Shown piece after piece: positions 8,570-17,231 of a stretch of 64,000 bases of DNA; positions within the stretch are counted from its first letter, which is position 1; the number at the start of each line of letters is the position of its first letter. The DNA is from Candidatus Binatia bacterium (lineage in GTDB: Bacteria > Vulcanimicrobiota > Vulcanimicrobiia > Vulcanimicrobiales > Vulcanimicrobiaceae), in NCBI GenBank assembly GCA_035544215.1, contig DATKHY010000001.1:186001-250000 (forward strand), in the 5' to 3' direction. The notes under the pieces were generated by a model. That model saw nothing but the letters and a program-made list of their open reading frames with translations. It made no database searches and was not told the DNA's origin. The position numbers and the translations under genes were made by a program.

Positions 8570-9232
8570 TCAGGGAGCAGGGACAACTAGATTCTTCCAA
8601 CCTAGACCGAGAACGAGTTGCCAGACGAGCAGCGGCAGCAAGGAGAGCGCGACGTTGCGAGGCGTAAGTACCTGAAATGCGACGATCGCGACGGCCTGGA
8701 CTATCGTGAGTCCCAATCCAAACCAGGGCGCAGCAGCCGACGTGCGGACCCTAACCAGCTGCAACGATAAAAGGAGCATCGAGAGGGTCATCAGCGCGAT
8801 TGCCAGCTTGGTAGAGTATTGAATTATAATCGCGCCGGCCGCGATAGCCGCGCGCATGTCAACGCTTCCGTCACCGAGGGTTAACTGCGGCGCGGCAAAC
8901 GCCGGGATGAGAAATCCGTCAAAGCTTCCCGCGACGTAGATAGCGGCCGTCGCGGTCGCGAACGCCAGCGCTGCAAGCGCCACGAGCGGACGACTGAACC
9001 CAAGCTGCGCACAAAAGGCGAGGACGCACGTTGCAACGACGAGTTGCAGGCCGATGGCGACCGCATGTATCACGCCTAATTGGAAACGAGCCTTAAAGAG
9101 CAGCTCGAGAAGATCTTTGTCGCTAAGTCCGTGACTGCTGCGGGCGGCGGGATGGTTTAGAAGCGTGACGAAGATTAACACCGTGGCCCATATCAAAATT
9201 CGCGCAAAGGTACCGCCCTGTTTATCCTGCAT
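8570..9232 (-). CDS. Integral membrane protein, possibly DUF4386-like
   Basis: From the ATG at 9230-9232 (MQDKQGG) the product is 220 aa with about six hydrophobic segments: ARILIWATVLIFVTLL near the N-terminus, LGVIHAVAIGLQLVVATCVL, VALAALAFATATAAIYVAG, IALMTLSMLLLSLQL, TIVQAVAIVAF and LSLLPLLVWQLVLGLG. No transporter or enzyme motif is visible. The hydrophobic layout resembles small DUF4386-type membrane proteins, which I cannot confirm. A GTG start at 9274 is possible but would overlap the divergent TetR gene. Regulation by that TetR protein is the simplest inference from the head-to-head arrangement. Confidence 0.7.
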   Translation of the reverse strand: MQDKQGGTFARILIWATVLIFVTLLNHPAARSSHGLSDKDLLELLFKARFQLGVIHAVAIGLQLVVATCVLAFCAQLGFSRPLVALAALAFATATAAIYVAGSFDGFLIPAFAAPQLTLGDGSVDMRAAIAAGAIIIQYSTKLAIALMTLSMLLLSLQLVRVRTSAAAPWFGLGLTIVQAVAIVAFQVLTPRNVALSLLPLLVWQLVLGLGWKNLVVPAP

Positions 9233-9253
9233 GTCGATGAGGGTAGCGCCCCA

Positions 9254-9796
9254 GTGAGTAGATACAATAGACACTCGGGTCGAAGTGTCCGGAAAAGCCG
9301 TGACGCGATCGTCACGACATTCAACGGCCTCGTCTTAAACGGTTGGTATGCCGAGACGGGGGTAAGCGAACTCGTGGTGAAGGCGGGAGTTGGCCGTTCG
9401 ACGTTCTACGAGCACTTCGACGGCAAAACTGCCTTGCTCGTCGAATGCATGTATCCGCTGCTTTCGGTTCTAGCTGAGACGGCGTCCGGAATGGACGTGC
9501 CGCGGTTGGCGTGCGTTCTCGCGCATTTCGAGGAGCAGCGCGCTAACGCCTTAACAATCTTTCAAGGTACTAGGGAGCGCTCGGCCATCGAGGCGAGTCT
9601 CGCGAAGCTGATCGCGGAGCATCTACCTCGCAACGGAAGTACTTTGCCGCGCGGCGACATTGCGAAGACCCTTTCCCGCCTGTCGATCGGGCTCATCGGC
9701 GACTGGCTCGCTGCCGATCGTCGGGTTCATTGCACTGAGTTTGGCTCCGTGTTCCTGAGGACCGCGTCGACTTGCCGACGCGCTCTGATCATGTAA
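9254..9796 (+). CDS. TetR/AcrR family transcriptional regulator
   Basis: The 180-aa protein has a typical TetR N-terminal HTH at about residues 12-60. RDAIVTTFNGLVLNGW leads into VSELVVKAGVGRSTFYEHFD and GKTALLVECMYPLL, the recognition helix being VGRSTFYEHF. The C-terminal ligand-binding half is not recognisable. It starts at GTG 9254, which overlaps no gene if the divergent membrane protein begins at 9232. The shared 20-bp intergenic interval implies it controls the membrane gene and itself. Confidence 0.85.
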   Translation: MSRYNRHSGRSVRKSRDAIVTTFNGLVLNGWYAETGVSELVVKAGVGRSTFYEHFDGKTALLVECMYPLLSVLAETASGMDVPRLACVLAHFEEQRANALTIFQGTRERSAIEASLAKLIAEHLPRNGSTLPRGDIAKTLSRLSIGLIGDWLAADRRVHCTEFGSVFLRTASTCRRALIM

Positions 9797-9835
9797 CGTG
9801 AACGGAACGATAGCATAGGCTGGCTGCATTTTAGC

Positions 9836-9952
9836 TGCCTCCGGTATCCAAGGCTCGGAATTGTAGCAGCGGTCCTGCGTCGGGATCCTTGCCGTAAAAC
9901 GCTCGAGACATGGGTCCATAGTCCTGGGAGTCGCCGCGCGAAAACCCGCCCG
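9836..9952. repeat. ~115-bp direct repeat, left copy
   Basis: Sequence from GCCTCCGGTATCCAAG to GGAATCGCCGCG-type is shared with 16667-16787 with about a dozen substitutions and no large gaps. On the minus strand it reads as protein (GDSQDYGPM..RAFYGKDPD then LQFRALDTGGS stop), so both copies may be the last codons of a lost gene. The two copies flank the 10.3-16.6 kb peptide-use locus in the same orientation. Confidence 0.7.
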
Positions 9953-10289
9953 GCCGCCGCGCACAGTCACGAGCGCAAGCCCCGCACGGCCAAGTTCACG
10001 AACATCGAGAGCAAGCTGTCCAAGCCGCGGAATGCGCCGACCGAGCCAAAGCTCAAAACGAAGGGCTCGTACTCCTGGCGAGCAGGGCAGGCTCGTATTA
10101 TAGGCATACCCGCGGAGCGCGGAGCCGGCGCACAGCATTGCGTGAACGGTCGTCGGGTTCTGGGCGGACTTCTGATGTCCAACGTCCCACCGGAGTGAGA
10201 TCGAGCCTACGGGCCATGAGCTGACCGCCGCAGAGGGATCCAAGGGTGGTGCGGTCTGGACAACCGGGACGACGAGCGAGAGCATGCGA
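9953..10289. other. No gene recognised
   Basis: The region lies between the left ~115-bp repeat and the solute-binding protein gene. Frames that are open on the minus strand (SQSRAVRCGT-type) are low in protein character. Nothing else supported. Confidence 0.4.
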
Positions 10290-11834
10290 TTAGCCTCGAT
10301 GGGTCTCTCGCCATTGCGCGACGTTCCACAACGGACTGCCGACCGGGATTGGATGCAAACCCCGCATCGAGGCAGGCGCGACAATGGCATCTACGCGCCA
10401 GAACAATGTATAAAAGGGCAAGTCACGGATCAACACGCGCTGTTCGGCCGCATAAGCGCGTGCGCGGGTGGAGCGGTCAAACTCGTCTACAGCGGAACGA
10501 ACCAGCGCATCGACCCGTGGATTGGAGTAGGCGGCGACGTTGACGCCGTTCGGCGGCATCGAGTCCGACAGGACGAAGCGCGAATCGTCGGGGTCGGGCG
10601 AAACGGCGATGTAGGAGAAAAGCGCGATTTGAAACCGACCACCCATGAGCAGACCGCCGTCGTTTGCCGCAGCGAGAAGGAGGTTCGCCGAAACGTTCTT
10701 GAGCGCGACGTCGATCCCGGCGGCTTTGCACTGGGCTTGAGTCACGATCCCGAGCCAGTACCGCTCTTCGTCGCCCGTCGCGCTGACGAGCGTCATCTGG
10801 GGGTGCGCGATGCCAGCAAGGCGCAGTTCCCGGCGCGCAGCGCGCAGGTCGAACGGATAGAAATGCACGTGCGGGTCGCGCGCCCAAGAATCCGGGCCCT
10901 GGTCGAGCGGCGCCAGGCCTGCATAACCTCCGAAGAGCTGTGTGCGAATCCGAATCGGATCGAGCGCGTAGGCGATTGCTCTGCGGACGTGAACATTACT
11001 CTGCGGCCCGCTCCCGGACCGCAAGTTGAAGGTCAGGTGCTCCCATTGGAAGGTTGGCGTTGCAACGATTTGGAGTGACCGCTCGGATTGCAACGGCGTT
11101 AATGCCGGCGCCGACAGGTGCAAGGCAACTTCGACCTCGCCCGTGAGGAGCGCTAGAACCAGACCTTGTTCGTTTGGAATGATACGGATAACGACTCGCG
11201 CGAAAACCGCTCGACGATCTGCATAGGGGTTGCGCTCGAATACGAGCTCGGAGCCGCGATGCCACGCTACGAGGCGATAGGGTCCCGTTCCAATCGCCGG
11301 CGAATGCGATGAGACGAGCGCGCCTTGCCGAGTGTCAGCGAAGAGGGACAAGGCCGGTGCGTATTTCGCCTTTAGATGAATGCGCACGGTCCAGCGGGCC
11401 GGTGCATCGATCGCTCCAATGCGCGCGTACCCGCCGCGTACCGGAACGTTAGCGCGTGGGTCCACGAGCGAACGCCATGTAAAGATGACGTCGCGAGCGG
11501 TAACGGGCGATCCATCGCTCCAGCGAACGTTCCGTCGCAAATGATACACGATGGTCCGGCCGTCCGCGCTGATGCCGCAATTCGCGCGCGACGGCACTTC
11601 AATGGCAAGGTCGGGCAGAATCTCGCCGTGCGGCCCGAACTTCACCAAGCCGTCGCGCGTGAGCGCAAAAATATCGTTCGCTACGGCGAGGTTCGCGAGT
11701 CGAGGATCGAGTGAATCCGGTTCCTGCGCTTCACCAATAACGAGTGTGTTCGCGTCGAGCGCCGGGCGTGTGCAGGACGAGAGCGCGAAAGCTGCCAGGA
11801 GTATTGCCATGCACACGTGTATACAATCACGCAT
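10290..11834 (-). CDS. Peptide/nickel-type ABC transporter solute-binding lipoprotein (SBP family 5)
   Basis: The 514-aa protein starts MRDCIHVCMAILLAAFALSS with the lipobox LSSC, so it is exported and lipid-anchored. It has classic SBP_bac_5 features: an EAQEPDSLDPRLANLAVAND opening, the signature RNVRWSDGSPVTARDVIFTW, an IGTGPYRLVAWHRGSEL segment, then VRRAIAYALDPIRI and PPNGVNVAAYSNPRVDALV. It should capture oligopeptides for import, but no permease or ATPase genes are nearby, so it must serve a distant transporter or act as a receptor. Its ATG (11832-11834) overlaps the divergent GntR start, and a TGTATACA site sits just inside its coding start. Confidence 0.9.
   Translation of the reverse strand: MRDCIHVCMAILLAAFALSSCTRPALDANTLVIGEAQEPDSLDPRLANLAVANDIFALTRDGLVKFGPHGEILPDLAIEVPSRANCGISADGRTIVYHLRRNVRWSDGSPVTARDVIFTWRSLVDPRANVPVRGGYARIGAIDAPARWTVRIHLKAKYAPALSLFADTRQGALVSSHSPAIGTGPYRLVAWHRGSELVFERNPYADRRAVFARVVIRIIPNEQGLVLALLTGEVEVALHLSAPALTPLQSERSLQIVATPTFQWEHLTFNLRSGSGPQSNVHVRRAIAYALDPIRIRTQLFGGYAGLAPLDQGPDSWARDPHVHFYPFDLRAARRELRLAGIAHPQMTLVSATGDEERYWLGIVTQAQCKAAGIDVALKNVSANLLLAAANDGGLLMGGRFQIALFSYIAVSPDPDDSRFVLSDSMPPNGVNVAAYSNPRVDALVRSAVDEFDRSTRARAYAAEQRVLIRDLPFYTLFWRVDAIVAPASMRGLHPIPVGSPLWNVAQWRETHRG
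11818..11825. promoter_or_regulatory. TGTATACA operator candidate for the adjacent GntR regulator
   Basis: The palindrome TGTATACA lies 8 bases before the GntR start codon and within the first codons of the divergent solute-binding gene. FadR-type GntR repressors typically bind palindromes with a GT(n3)AC or GTATAC core. The same octamer occurs twice in tandem at 13875-13890, the only other divergent promoter of this locus. Confidence 0.6.
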
Positions 11835-12474
11835 GTTACGCACACTGAAGCTCGAAAGCACGGCAAGCGCGCTCGCAGAGCGCGTGCGCGAGGATATTCT
11901 GCAAGGAACGTTTGCTGCTGGCGATCCGCTTCCGCAGGAGGAGATCGCAGCGCGTTACGGAGTGAGCCGAAGCCCTTTGCGCGAAGCGCTTCGCCAGCTG
12001 GAGTCGGAGGGCTGGATCGATTACCAGCCTAATCGCGGTGCGGTCGTTGCGACGATCACCGCGAAAGACGTGCGCGAGCTCTATGCCGTGCGCCATATCT
12101 TGGAAGAAGGCGCGATCGAGCGCGCTATTCCGCAGCTCGATGACGCCCGGCTGCGTGAAGCAAAACGCATCGACAGCGAGCTGCGCCACACGACCGACCC
12201 GGCGAAGGCCGTCGTGTTGCATCGCGAGTTTCACGAGACGATCTACGGTGCTCTCGAGAATCCGCGCCTGATCGAAGCGATCTTTCGCCACCACGTGCGT
12301 GCGCAACGGTTGCCGGATCCCCAAGCCCGGATCGCTGCCGTTGCTAAGGCATCGCGCGTGGATCATCGAGTACTGCTCGAGGCCTGCGAGAGACGCGACC
12401 GGCGCGCGGCGGTGCACGCGACGCGCGAGCACCTCAATCATACGGAGGCGATCTTGCTCAAAGGACTCGAGTAG
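11833..12474 (+). CDS. GntR family regulator, FadR/FCD type
   Basis: The 213-aa protein has an N-terminal winged HTH (residues about 10-72) with the GntR signature: LAERVREDILQGTFAAGDPL, QEEIAARYGVSRSPLREALR and LESEGWIDYQPNRGAVVATI. The C-terminal all-helical FCD-like domain begins KDVRELYAVRHILEEGAIER and has conserved metal-site-like residues (DSELRHTTD, HREFHETIYG, HHVRAQ, EHLNHTEAIL). FCD proteins usually sense organic acids or amino-acid derivatives. It sits between the transporter lipoprotein and the peptidase. Its stop overlaps the convergent M20 gene end by 37 bases. TGTATACA sites at both divergent promoters point to local control. Confidence 0.9.
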   Translation: MLRTLKLESTASALAERVREDILQGTFAAGDPLPQEEIAARYGVSRSPLREALRQLESEGWIDYQPNRGAVVATITAKDVRELYAVRHILEEGAIERAIPQLDDARLREAKRIDSELRHTTDPAKAVVLHREFHETIYGALENPRLIEAIFRHHVRAQRLPDPQARIAAVAKASRVDHRVLLEACERRDRRAAVHATREHLNHTEAILLKGLE

Positions 12475-13865
12475 CGCGAGAAGCGCTCGAGAAGGTCGGC
12501 AATGGCGGATGCGCCGCGCACGAAATCCTCGAGACGTATATTCTCGTCTGGCGCGTGCTTGCAGGCGCCGGGGTAGCTGCAGCCGATGCCTGCAAAGGGA
12601 ATGCCGAGATGGCGCACGACGTGCGCAGCGGGCCCTGTTCCACCGACGAGCGGCGCCACGATCGGCTCCTTTCCGTAGTGTTCGCGCAGCACGTCGATGG
12701 TGAGCGCAATGAACGGATGATCGGGGTCACTGCAGGCCGCGGTAGATGCGGCGCCGGACGGTGCGACCTCGATATCGCCTAATCCGTGACGGGCGAGGTG
12801 CGAGCGCAAGGCTTGCAGCACCGTTTGCGGATCTTGCCCCGGAGCAAGACGGAAGTCGAGGCGGGCGTTCGCCGTCGCCGGGAGCACGGTCTTGTGGCCG
12901 CTTTCGATATGACCAGCCCAGAGGCCAGAGATGTTACATGTCGGTGAAAACACGGCTTCCCGCAAGGCGTATCCGCGGCGGCCGGCAACAAAGCGATCTA
13001 CGCCGTATTCGTTGCGATAAGTCGTTTCTTCATCGGGCATCGCGTGAAGCAGCTCGCGTTGCCGCTTCGTCGGCCCCGTTGCACCGGTATCGAACCCGTC
13101 GACTGTAATGCTGTCGCCTTCGCCTCGCATCGTTGCGAGCGCATGTACTAAACGCCACGCCGCGCTCGGCAATGCGTGCGCCCATCCGGAGTGAGCGTCG
13201 TGGCGCATGGTTCGCGCGCAGAGTTCGACGAACAGCAGCCCCCGAACGCCGAGCCAGATTTGAGGACGTCCTTCCCCATCGATCTGTCCGGCCTCCCAAA
13301 TGCATGCATCAGCGGAGAGCAAGTCGCAGTGCTGTGCAATGAACGTCTCGAGAGTGCGACTGCCGCTCTCCTCTTCGCCTTCGACGAAGAACGTGAGGCG
13401 GAGCGGAAGATCCTCACCGTATCGCTCGCGGAGAGTGTCTAGCGCCGCGAGGCGCGCGATGATCTCGCCCTTGTCGTCGATAACTCCACGCGCGAAGAGC
13501 TTCCCATCGCGCAACGTCGGTTCGAAGGGCGGCGACGTCCATTCGTCGAGCGGCTCCGGCGGCTGCACGTCGTAGTGATTGTAGAGCAAGACCGTACGGT
13601 CACCGTGGCCCACATGACCAACGACGACGGGGTTACCTCCAGCGGAGAGGACCTGCGTCTCGACTCCGCGTCGGCGTAAGGCCTGCGCGAGCCATCGCGC
13701 AGCCTCGGGGATTCCTGTGTCCTGGCTCGAGACGCTTGGGATGCGCGCAAAATCGCTTAGCTCTTGAACATATGCGTCCAGATTGCGCGCAACAAATGCG
13801 GTCCTGTCGTTCGCGCCCGAGTCCTCAACGATTTGTGGGTTGGCTCCCTCGTTTGACGACTCCAT
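12438..13865 (-). CDS. M20/M25/M40 family metallopeptidase
   Basis: The 475-aa cytosolic dipeptidase-type protein carries the M20 zinc-site motifs: LYNHYDVQPPEPLDEW (first His and Asp), ARGVIDDKGEII (bridging Asp), FFVEGEEESGS (catalytic Glu pair) and a C-terminal HAPDENIRLEDF (last His). A lid domain with RHDAHSGWAHALPSAAW lies between. The ATG at 13863-13865 (MESSNEG) is preferred, since an upstream alternative would read through the tandem TGTATACA operator. With the solute-binding protein and the TAP-type hydrolase it makes a peptide uptake and degradation locus. Divergently transcribed from the hydrolase across a 28-bp gap. Confidence 0.9.
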   Translation of the reverse strand: MESSNEGANPQIVEDSGANDRTAFVARNLDAYVQELSDFARIPSVSSQDTGIPEAARWLAQALRRRGVETQVLSAGGNPVVVGHVGHGDRTVLLYNHYDVQPPEPLDEWTSPPFEPTLRDGKLFARGVIDDKGEIIARLAALDTLRERYGEDLPLRLTFFVEGEEESGSRTLETFIAQHCDLLSADACIWEAGQIDGEGRPQIWLGVRGLLFVELCARTMRHDAHSGWAHALPSAAWRLVHALATMRGEGDSITVDGFDTGATGPTKRQRELLHAMPDEETTYRNEYGVDRFVAGRRGYALREAVFSPTCNISGLWAGHIESGHKTVLPATANARLDFRLAPGQDPQTVLQALRSHLARHGLGDIEVAPSGAASTAACSDPDHPFIALTIDVLREHYGKEPIVAPLVGGTGPAAHVVRHLGIPFAGIGCSYPGACKHAPDENIRLEDFVRGASAIADLLERFSRYSSPLSKIASV

Positions 13866-13874
13866 GTGCCATAG

Positions 13875-13890
13875 TGTATACATGTATACA
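13875..13890. promoter_or_regulatory. Tandem TGTATACA operator between M20 peptidase and hydrolase
   Basis: Two adjacent perfect palindromes TGTATACA TGTATACA fill most of the 28-bp gap between the divergent starts at 13865 and 13894. The octamer matches the single site at 11818-11825 upstream of the GntR gene. A bound FadR-type dimer or pair of dimers here would control both genes. Confidence 0.65.
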
Positions 13891-13893
13891 AGC

Positions 13894-15396
13894 ATGGGTC
13901 AAGCAATTTGGGTAACTGCCGCCGCGATCGTCATCACGCTTGGGTGGTTTCTCCCGGTACGCGAAGGCGCTGTGGCTTGGTCCACGCCGCCTGTTCTGCA
14001 GATGCACCCCTGCGTGGTGGGGCGCAGTCGCGCTCCGGCCGAGTGTGGGGCCTTCCGGGTTTACGAGAATCGCGCGGCGCATGCTGGGCGGACCATCGAG
14101 CTGGGCTTCATCTTGCTCAAGGCGCAGCATCCCAGCGGCCGGATGATCTATTTGAATCCAGGCGGCCCTGGCGGGCTTACTACGATTTACGCGAGCGTGC
14201 TTACGGGCAAGCAGCCCCCGACGTACATGAAGGCGCTCTGGATTCTACGTGACCGCTACGACATTCTGCTGCTCGACAATCGGGGCATAGGCGAGTCGCA
14301 TTCACTCGACTGCAGCACCATCTATTCACAAGCAAATCCAGCGCCGTACTATATGGAACTGTGGCCGTCGACAGCCTTGCGTGCATGCCGCGAGCGCGAG
14401 GCTCGGATCAGCAACTTGAGCCAGTACGTTACGGACAATGCGGTCGACGATCTCAACGACCTCCGCGCAGAGCTTGGATATCGGAAGATCGTGCTCTTTG
14501 GCGACTCGGGTGGAACCTATTTCTCTCTGATGTATATGCGGCGCCACCCCGCGAGCGTCGAGAGCGCCCTGCTCAACGGTGTCGCACCACCGCACCTGTT
14601 GATCGTCCCGCTTCCCGACGCGCACGCGGCCCAGCTTGCTGTCAACAACCTTATCCGCGAATGCGCGTCGGACGGCGAATGCCACGCCCACTTTCCGCTC
14701 CTGGAGCAGCATTTTGCAGCGCTACTGACGCGTCTCAACCGCGGCCCGATTGCAATCACCATTCGAAATGAGAGCACTCATCGGCTGCAGCAGGTCCTGC
14801 TTTCAAAAGAAGTCTTCGCGGATCGGATGCGACAGGCGCTTTACTCCTCCGGATTCGGCAAATACGTGCCGCTTGCGGTCGAGGACGCATACCGCGGTAA
14901 CGATCTAGCCTTGGGTGAACTGATTGATAGCGTGACGCTTTTTTTTGCGCACATCCTAGATACCGGTGCGAACCTTTCATACACCTGCGCCGAATATGTA
15001 CCATTCATTACCCCCGCGATGATGGCGCGTACGAGCGCAGGATCGTTCATGGGCGATTTGCGCGTGCGCGCTCAACAACGCGCCTGTGCAATTTGGAGCG
15101 TACGGCCCGTGCCGGCATCGGAGAACACGATTGTCAGCAGCACGCTACCGGTACTCATGGTTTCCGGCACGAACGATCCTGCAAGCCCGGCCATCTTCGC
15201 GCAGCAGGAGCTGCCGTATCTACCGAACGCGCAGCTCGTGTTGCAGCGCGGAGCAGGGCACACCGACGATTCCGACTGCACCGTTGGGCTGGAAGTGGAC
15301 TTCATACTCGCGCATTCTGCAAGAGGGCTTGATGCCGCGTCCTGCGCCGGCTCGTGGCACCGTCCGCCATTCGTGTATTCGTTGCCAGGCACGTGA
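13894..15396 (+). CDS. Alpha/beta hydrolase with TAP-like C-terminal domain (prolyl aminopeptidase type)
   Basis: The 500-aa protein begins with an N-terminal hydrophobic signal (IWVTAAAIVITLGWFL), so it is probably exported. The alpha/beta hydrolase fold shows an oxyanion segment YLNPGGPGG, LLLDNRGIGES, nucleophile elbow FGDSGGTY (Ser205) and, in the C-terminal TAP-like part, VSGTNDPASP (Asp) and GAGHT (His). This is the arrangement of tripeptidyl/prolyl aminopeptidases of family S33. It probably trims peptides outside the membrane and cooperates with the peptide-binding lipoprotein. The start at ATG 13894 lies after the tandem operator. The gene downstream starts 5 bases after its stop. Confidence 0.9.
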   Translation: MGQAIWVTAAAIVITLGWFLPVREGAVAWSTPPVLQMHPCVVGRSRAPAECGAFRVYENRAAHAGRTIELGFILLKAQHPSGRMIYLNPGGPGGLTTIYASVLTGKQPPTYMKALWILRDRYDILLLDNRGIGESHSLDCSTIYSQANPAPYYMELWPSTALRACREREARISNLSQYVTDNAVDDLNDLRAELGYRKIVLFGDSGGTYFSLMYMRRHPASVESALLNGVAPPHLLIVPLPDAHAAQLAVNNLIRECASDGECHAHFPLLEQHFAALLTRLNRGPIAITIRNESTHRLQQVLLSKEVFADRMRQALYSSGFGKYVPLAVEDAYRGNDLALGELIDSVTLFFAHILDTGANLSYTCAEYVPFITPAMMARTSAGSFMGDLRVRAQQRACAIWSVRPVPASENTIVSSTLPVLMVSGTNDPASPAIFAQQELPYLPNAQLVLQRGAGHTDDSDCTVGLEVDFILAHSARGLDAASCAGSWHRPPFVYSLPGT

Positions 15397-15401
15397 GGCA
15401 A

Positions 15402-16613
15402 ATGAGCGTAAGCGCCCGCAGCAGCCGGCTCCCGGCGATGGACATCCTCCGAGGTCTTGCCATCGTATTCATGGCGCTCGATCACGCCCGAGACTTCACG
15501 TCGAACATTTCCTTTGAGCCGGAGGACCTCACGCACACATTCCCGGCGCTGTTTTTCACGCGTTGGGTGACGCATTACAGCGCGCCAGTCTTTTTCTTCT
15601 TGGCAGGAACCGGAGCATATTTGATGTTGTCCAGGACAGGATCGATCCGCGCCGTGTCGCGTTTTCTTTGGACACGGGGGCTCTGGCTGATCCTCGTCGA
15701 GTTCACAATCGTGTGGTTCGCTTGGACGTTTCTCTTCCCCGGACATCTTTTCGGCGTTTTAGCGTCACTCGGCGTGTCCATGATCTTGCTCGCGGCTTTG
15801 ATTCGCCTCCCCATACCATGGCTCGCCGGCATTTCATTGCTAGTGATATGTGCGCACGACTTGCTCGATCCGATAACAGTGCACTCCGTCGGCAGCCTAG
15901 GTTGGATCTGGGCGCTCTTGCACGCGCGCACTGTGGTAGTGTTGCCTGTCATCAACTGGCCCACATTTGTGTTATTCCCGCTGATCCCGCTTGCGTTCGT
16001 GATGTCCGCGGGGTTTGCTTTTGGCACTGTGATGAGCCGCAGTACCGAGGAGCGGGTAAGAATAGCTGCAGTGATAGGGTGCGCCGCTACAGTGTCGTTC
16101 CTAATACTTCGTGGATTCAATCTGTATGGCAACCCCGCCGCGGCATTCGCCGCTTCCTCGCCGGGGCCGTGGCATCCGCGAGGGACGTTGGCCATGTCGG
16201 TCGTCTCGTTCTTGGACGTCGAAAAGTATCCGACCTCGCTGCAGTTTCTGTTGATGACGCTCGGTCCGGCGCTGATACTACTCGCCGTCGTCGACCGCGT
16301 GACGTCGCGAGGGCGCGTTCCCACGCTATTGCGCCCGATACTCGTATTCGGGCAAGTGCCATTTTTTTTCTACGTGCTTCACCTCTTCGTGATCCATCTT
16401 GCCGCGATTGGGATCTTTGTCACTATAGGCGCTCCCATCGGTTGGCTTTTGCACGGCGGATTTTTTGCGGCTCAGCCACCAGCCGGACTCGGACTCTCAT
16501 TGCCAGAAGTGTGGTTGTTTTGGCTTGCCGTCGTTGCCGCTTTATATTTTCCGTGCGCCGCTTTTGCGCGTTACAAGAAGCTGCACGATGACTGGTGGCT
16601 AAGCTACCTATGA
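15402..16613 (+). CDS. Heparan-alpha-glucosaminide N-acetyltransferase-like membrane protein (DUF1624)
   Basis: The 403-aa product has about ten membrane segments. The first shows the diagnostic RLPAMDILRGLAIVFMALDH, then THYSAPVFFFLAGTGAYLM, both typical of DUF1624/HGSNAT-type acyltransferases. The conserved Asp and His of the LDHARDF loop are present. A GAGG Shine-Dalgarno sequence precedes the ATG at 15402, five bases after the hydrolase stop, so the two are co-transcribed. The substrate is unknown; modification of a cell-envelope sugar is the usual guess for this family. A longer start at 15354 would overlap the hydrolase. Confidence 0.85.
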   Translation: MSVSARSSRLPAMDILRGLAIVFMALDHARDFTSNISFEPEDLTHTFPALFFTRWVTHYSAPVFFFLAGTGAYLMLSRTGSIRAVSRFLWTRGLWLILVEFTIVWFAWTFLFPGHLFGVLASLGVSMILLAALIRLPIPWLAGISLLVICAHDLLDPITVHSVGSLGWIWALLHARTVVVLPVINWPTFVLFPLIPLAFVMSAGFAFGTVMSRSTEERVRIAAVIGCAATVSFLILRGFNLYGNPAAAFAASSPGPWHPRGTLAMSVVSFLDVEKYPTSLQFLLMTLGPALILLAVVDRVTSRGRVPTLLRPILVFGQVPFFFYVLHLFVIHLAAIGIFVTIGAPIGWLLHGGFFAAQPPAGLGLSLPEVWLFWLAVVAALYFPCAAFARYKKLHDDWWLSYL

Positions 16614-16666
16614 TTCGCAGTCTCGCCATCGTGACGGCGTCATACCTGCCGCTTTACAATCCCGCA

Positions 16667-16787
16667 GATGCCTCCGGTATCCAAGCCTCGGAACTGTAGC
16701 GGCGGCCCTACGTCGGGATCCTTGCCGTAAAACGCTCGAAATATGGGTCCATAGTCCTGGGAATCGCCGCGAGAAAATCGTTTATCC
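16667..16787. repeat. ~115-bp direct repeat, right copy
   Basis: Same sequence and orientation as 9836-9952. On the minus strand it reads IPRTMDPYFERFTARIPT in one frame and GDSQDYGPIFRAFYGKDPD in another. The first frame extends upstream as LVFVAALRPGVGINDFLAA, so the repeat may be the remnant of a gene end present on both sides of the locus. Confidence 0.7.
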
Positions 16788-16984
16788 CTACCCCAGGGCG
16801 GAGTGCGGCCACGAAGACGAGTTCCGATGGCGTTTTCGATCCGTTCTCCGCAGTAGTGAGACCCGGCTTCCAGTCGCTAATGCTTGCAGCACATAGTCTG
16901 AAGACGTTGCCGCGGCCCAGCGTCGAGCAATCTCGGCATATATCATATAAAGGGAGCCACTCGAAATGAGCATCTCGAGATTTA

Positions 16985-17231
16985 CCGCGGAGACACCGTG
17001 CTTCGTTACTTCGAGGATCTTTCGAGCCGCGAGATTGCTTCGATCCTGAGAATACACGACGGTGCTGTGCGCTTTCGGCTCATGGTCGCCAAGCTACGAT
17101 TGCGTCAGCTGCTAGGAGGTTTTCAAAGATTCTACAGATTCCGCCGGCGAGGTGATGACCAATGCATTCCGAATTTGAGACAATGTGCGAGCATGCACGG
17201 GCAAGCATCTCCGTGCCGGAGATCCCGCTGA
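16985..17231 (+). pseudogene. Remnant of an ECF sigma-70 factor (region 4)
   Basis: From about 16998 the frame reads LRYFEDLSSREIASILRIHD then GAVRFRLMVAKLRLRQLL, the helix-turn-helix of sigma-70 region 4 (ECF type). Region 2 is missing upstream: the preceding frame is broken. Sense-looking pieces follow in changing frames (HSEFETMCEHARASISVPEI, then KDPTPENLRTIARDATFPVQ to about 17500). They could be debris of the cognate anti-sigma factor, although I cannot demonstrate that. Confidence 0.55.

Noticed and set aside
15575-16324. Long open frames opposite the acyltransferase gene and opposite other GC-rich genes.
   Set aside because: They are antisense shadows created by codon bias; the translations lack domains and the true strand has clear family motifs.
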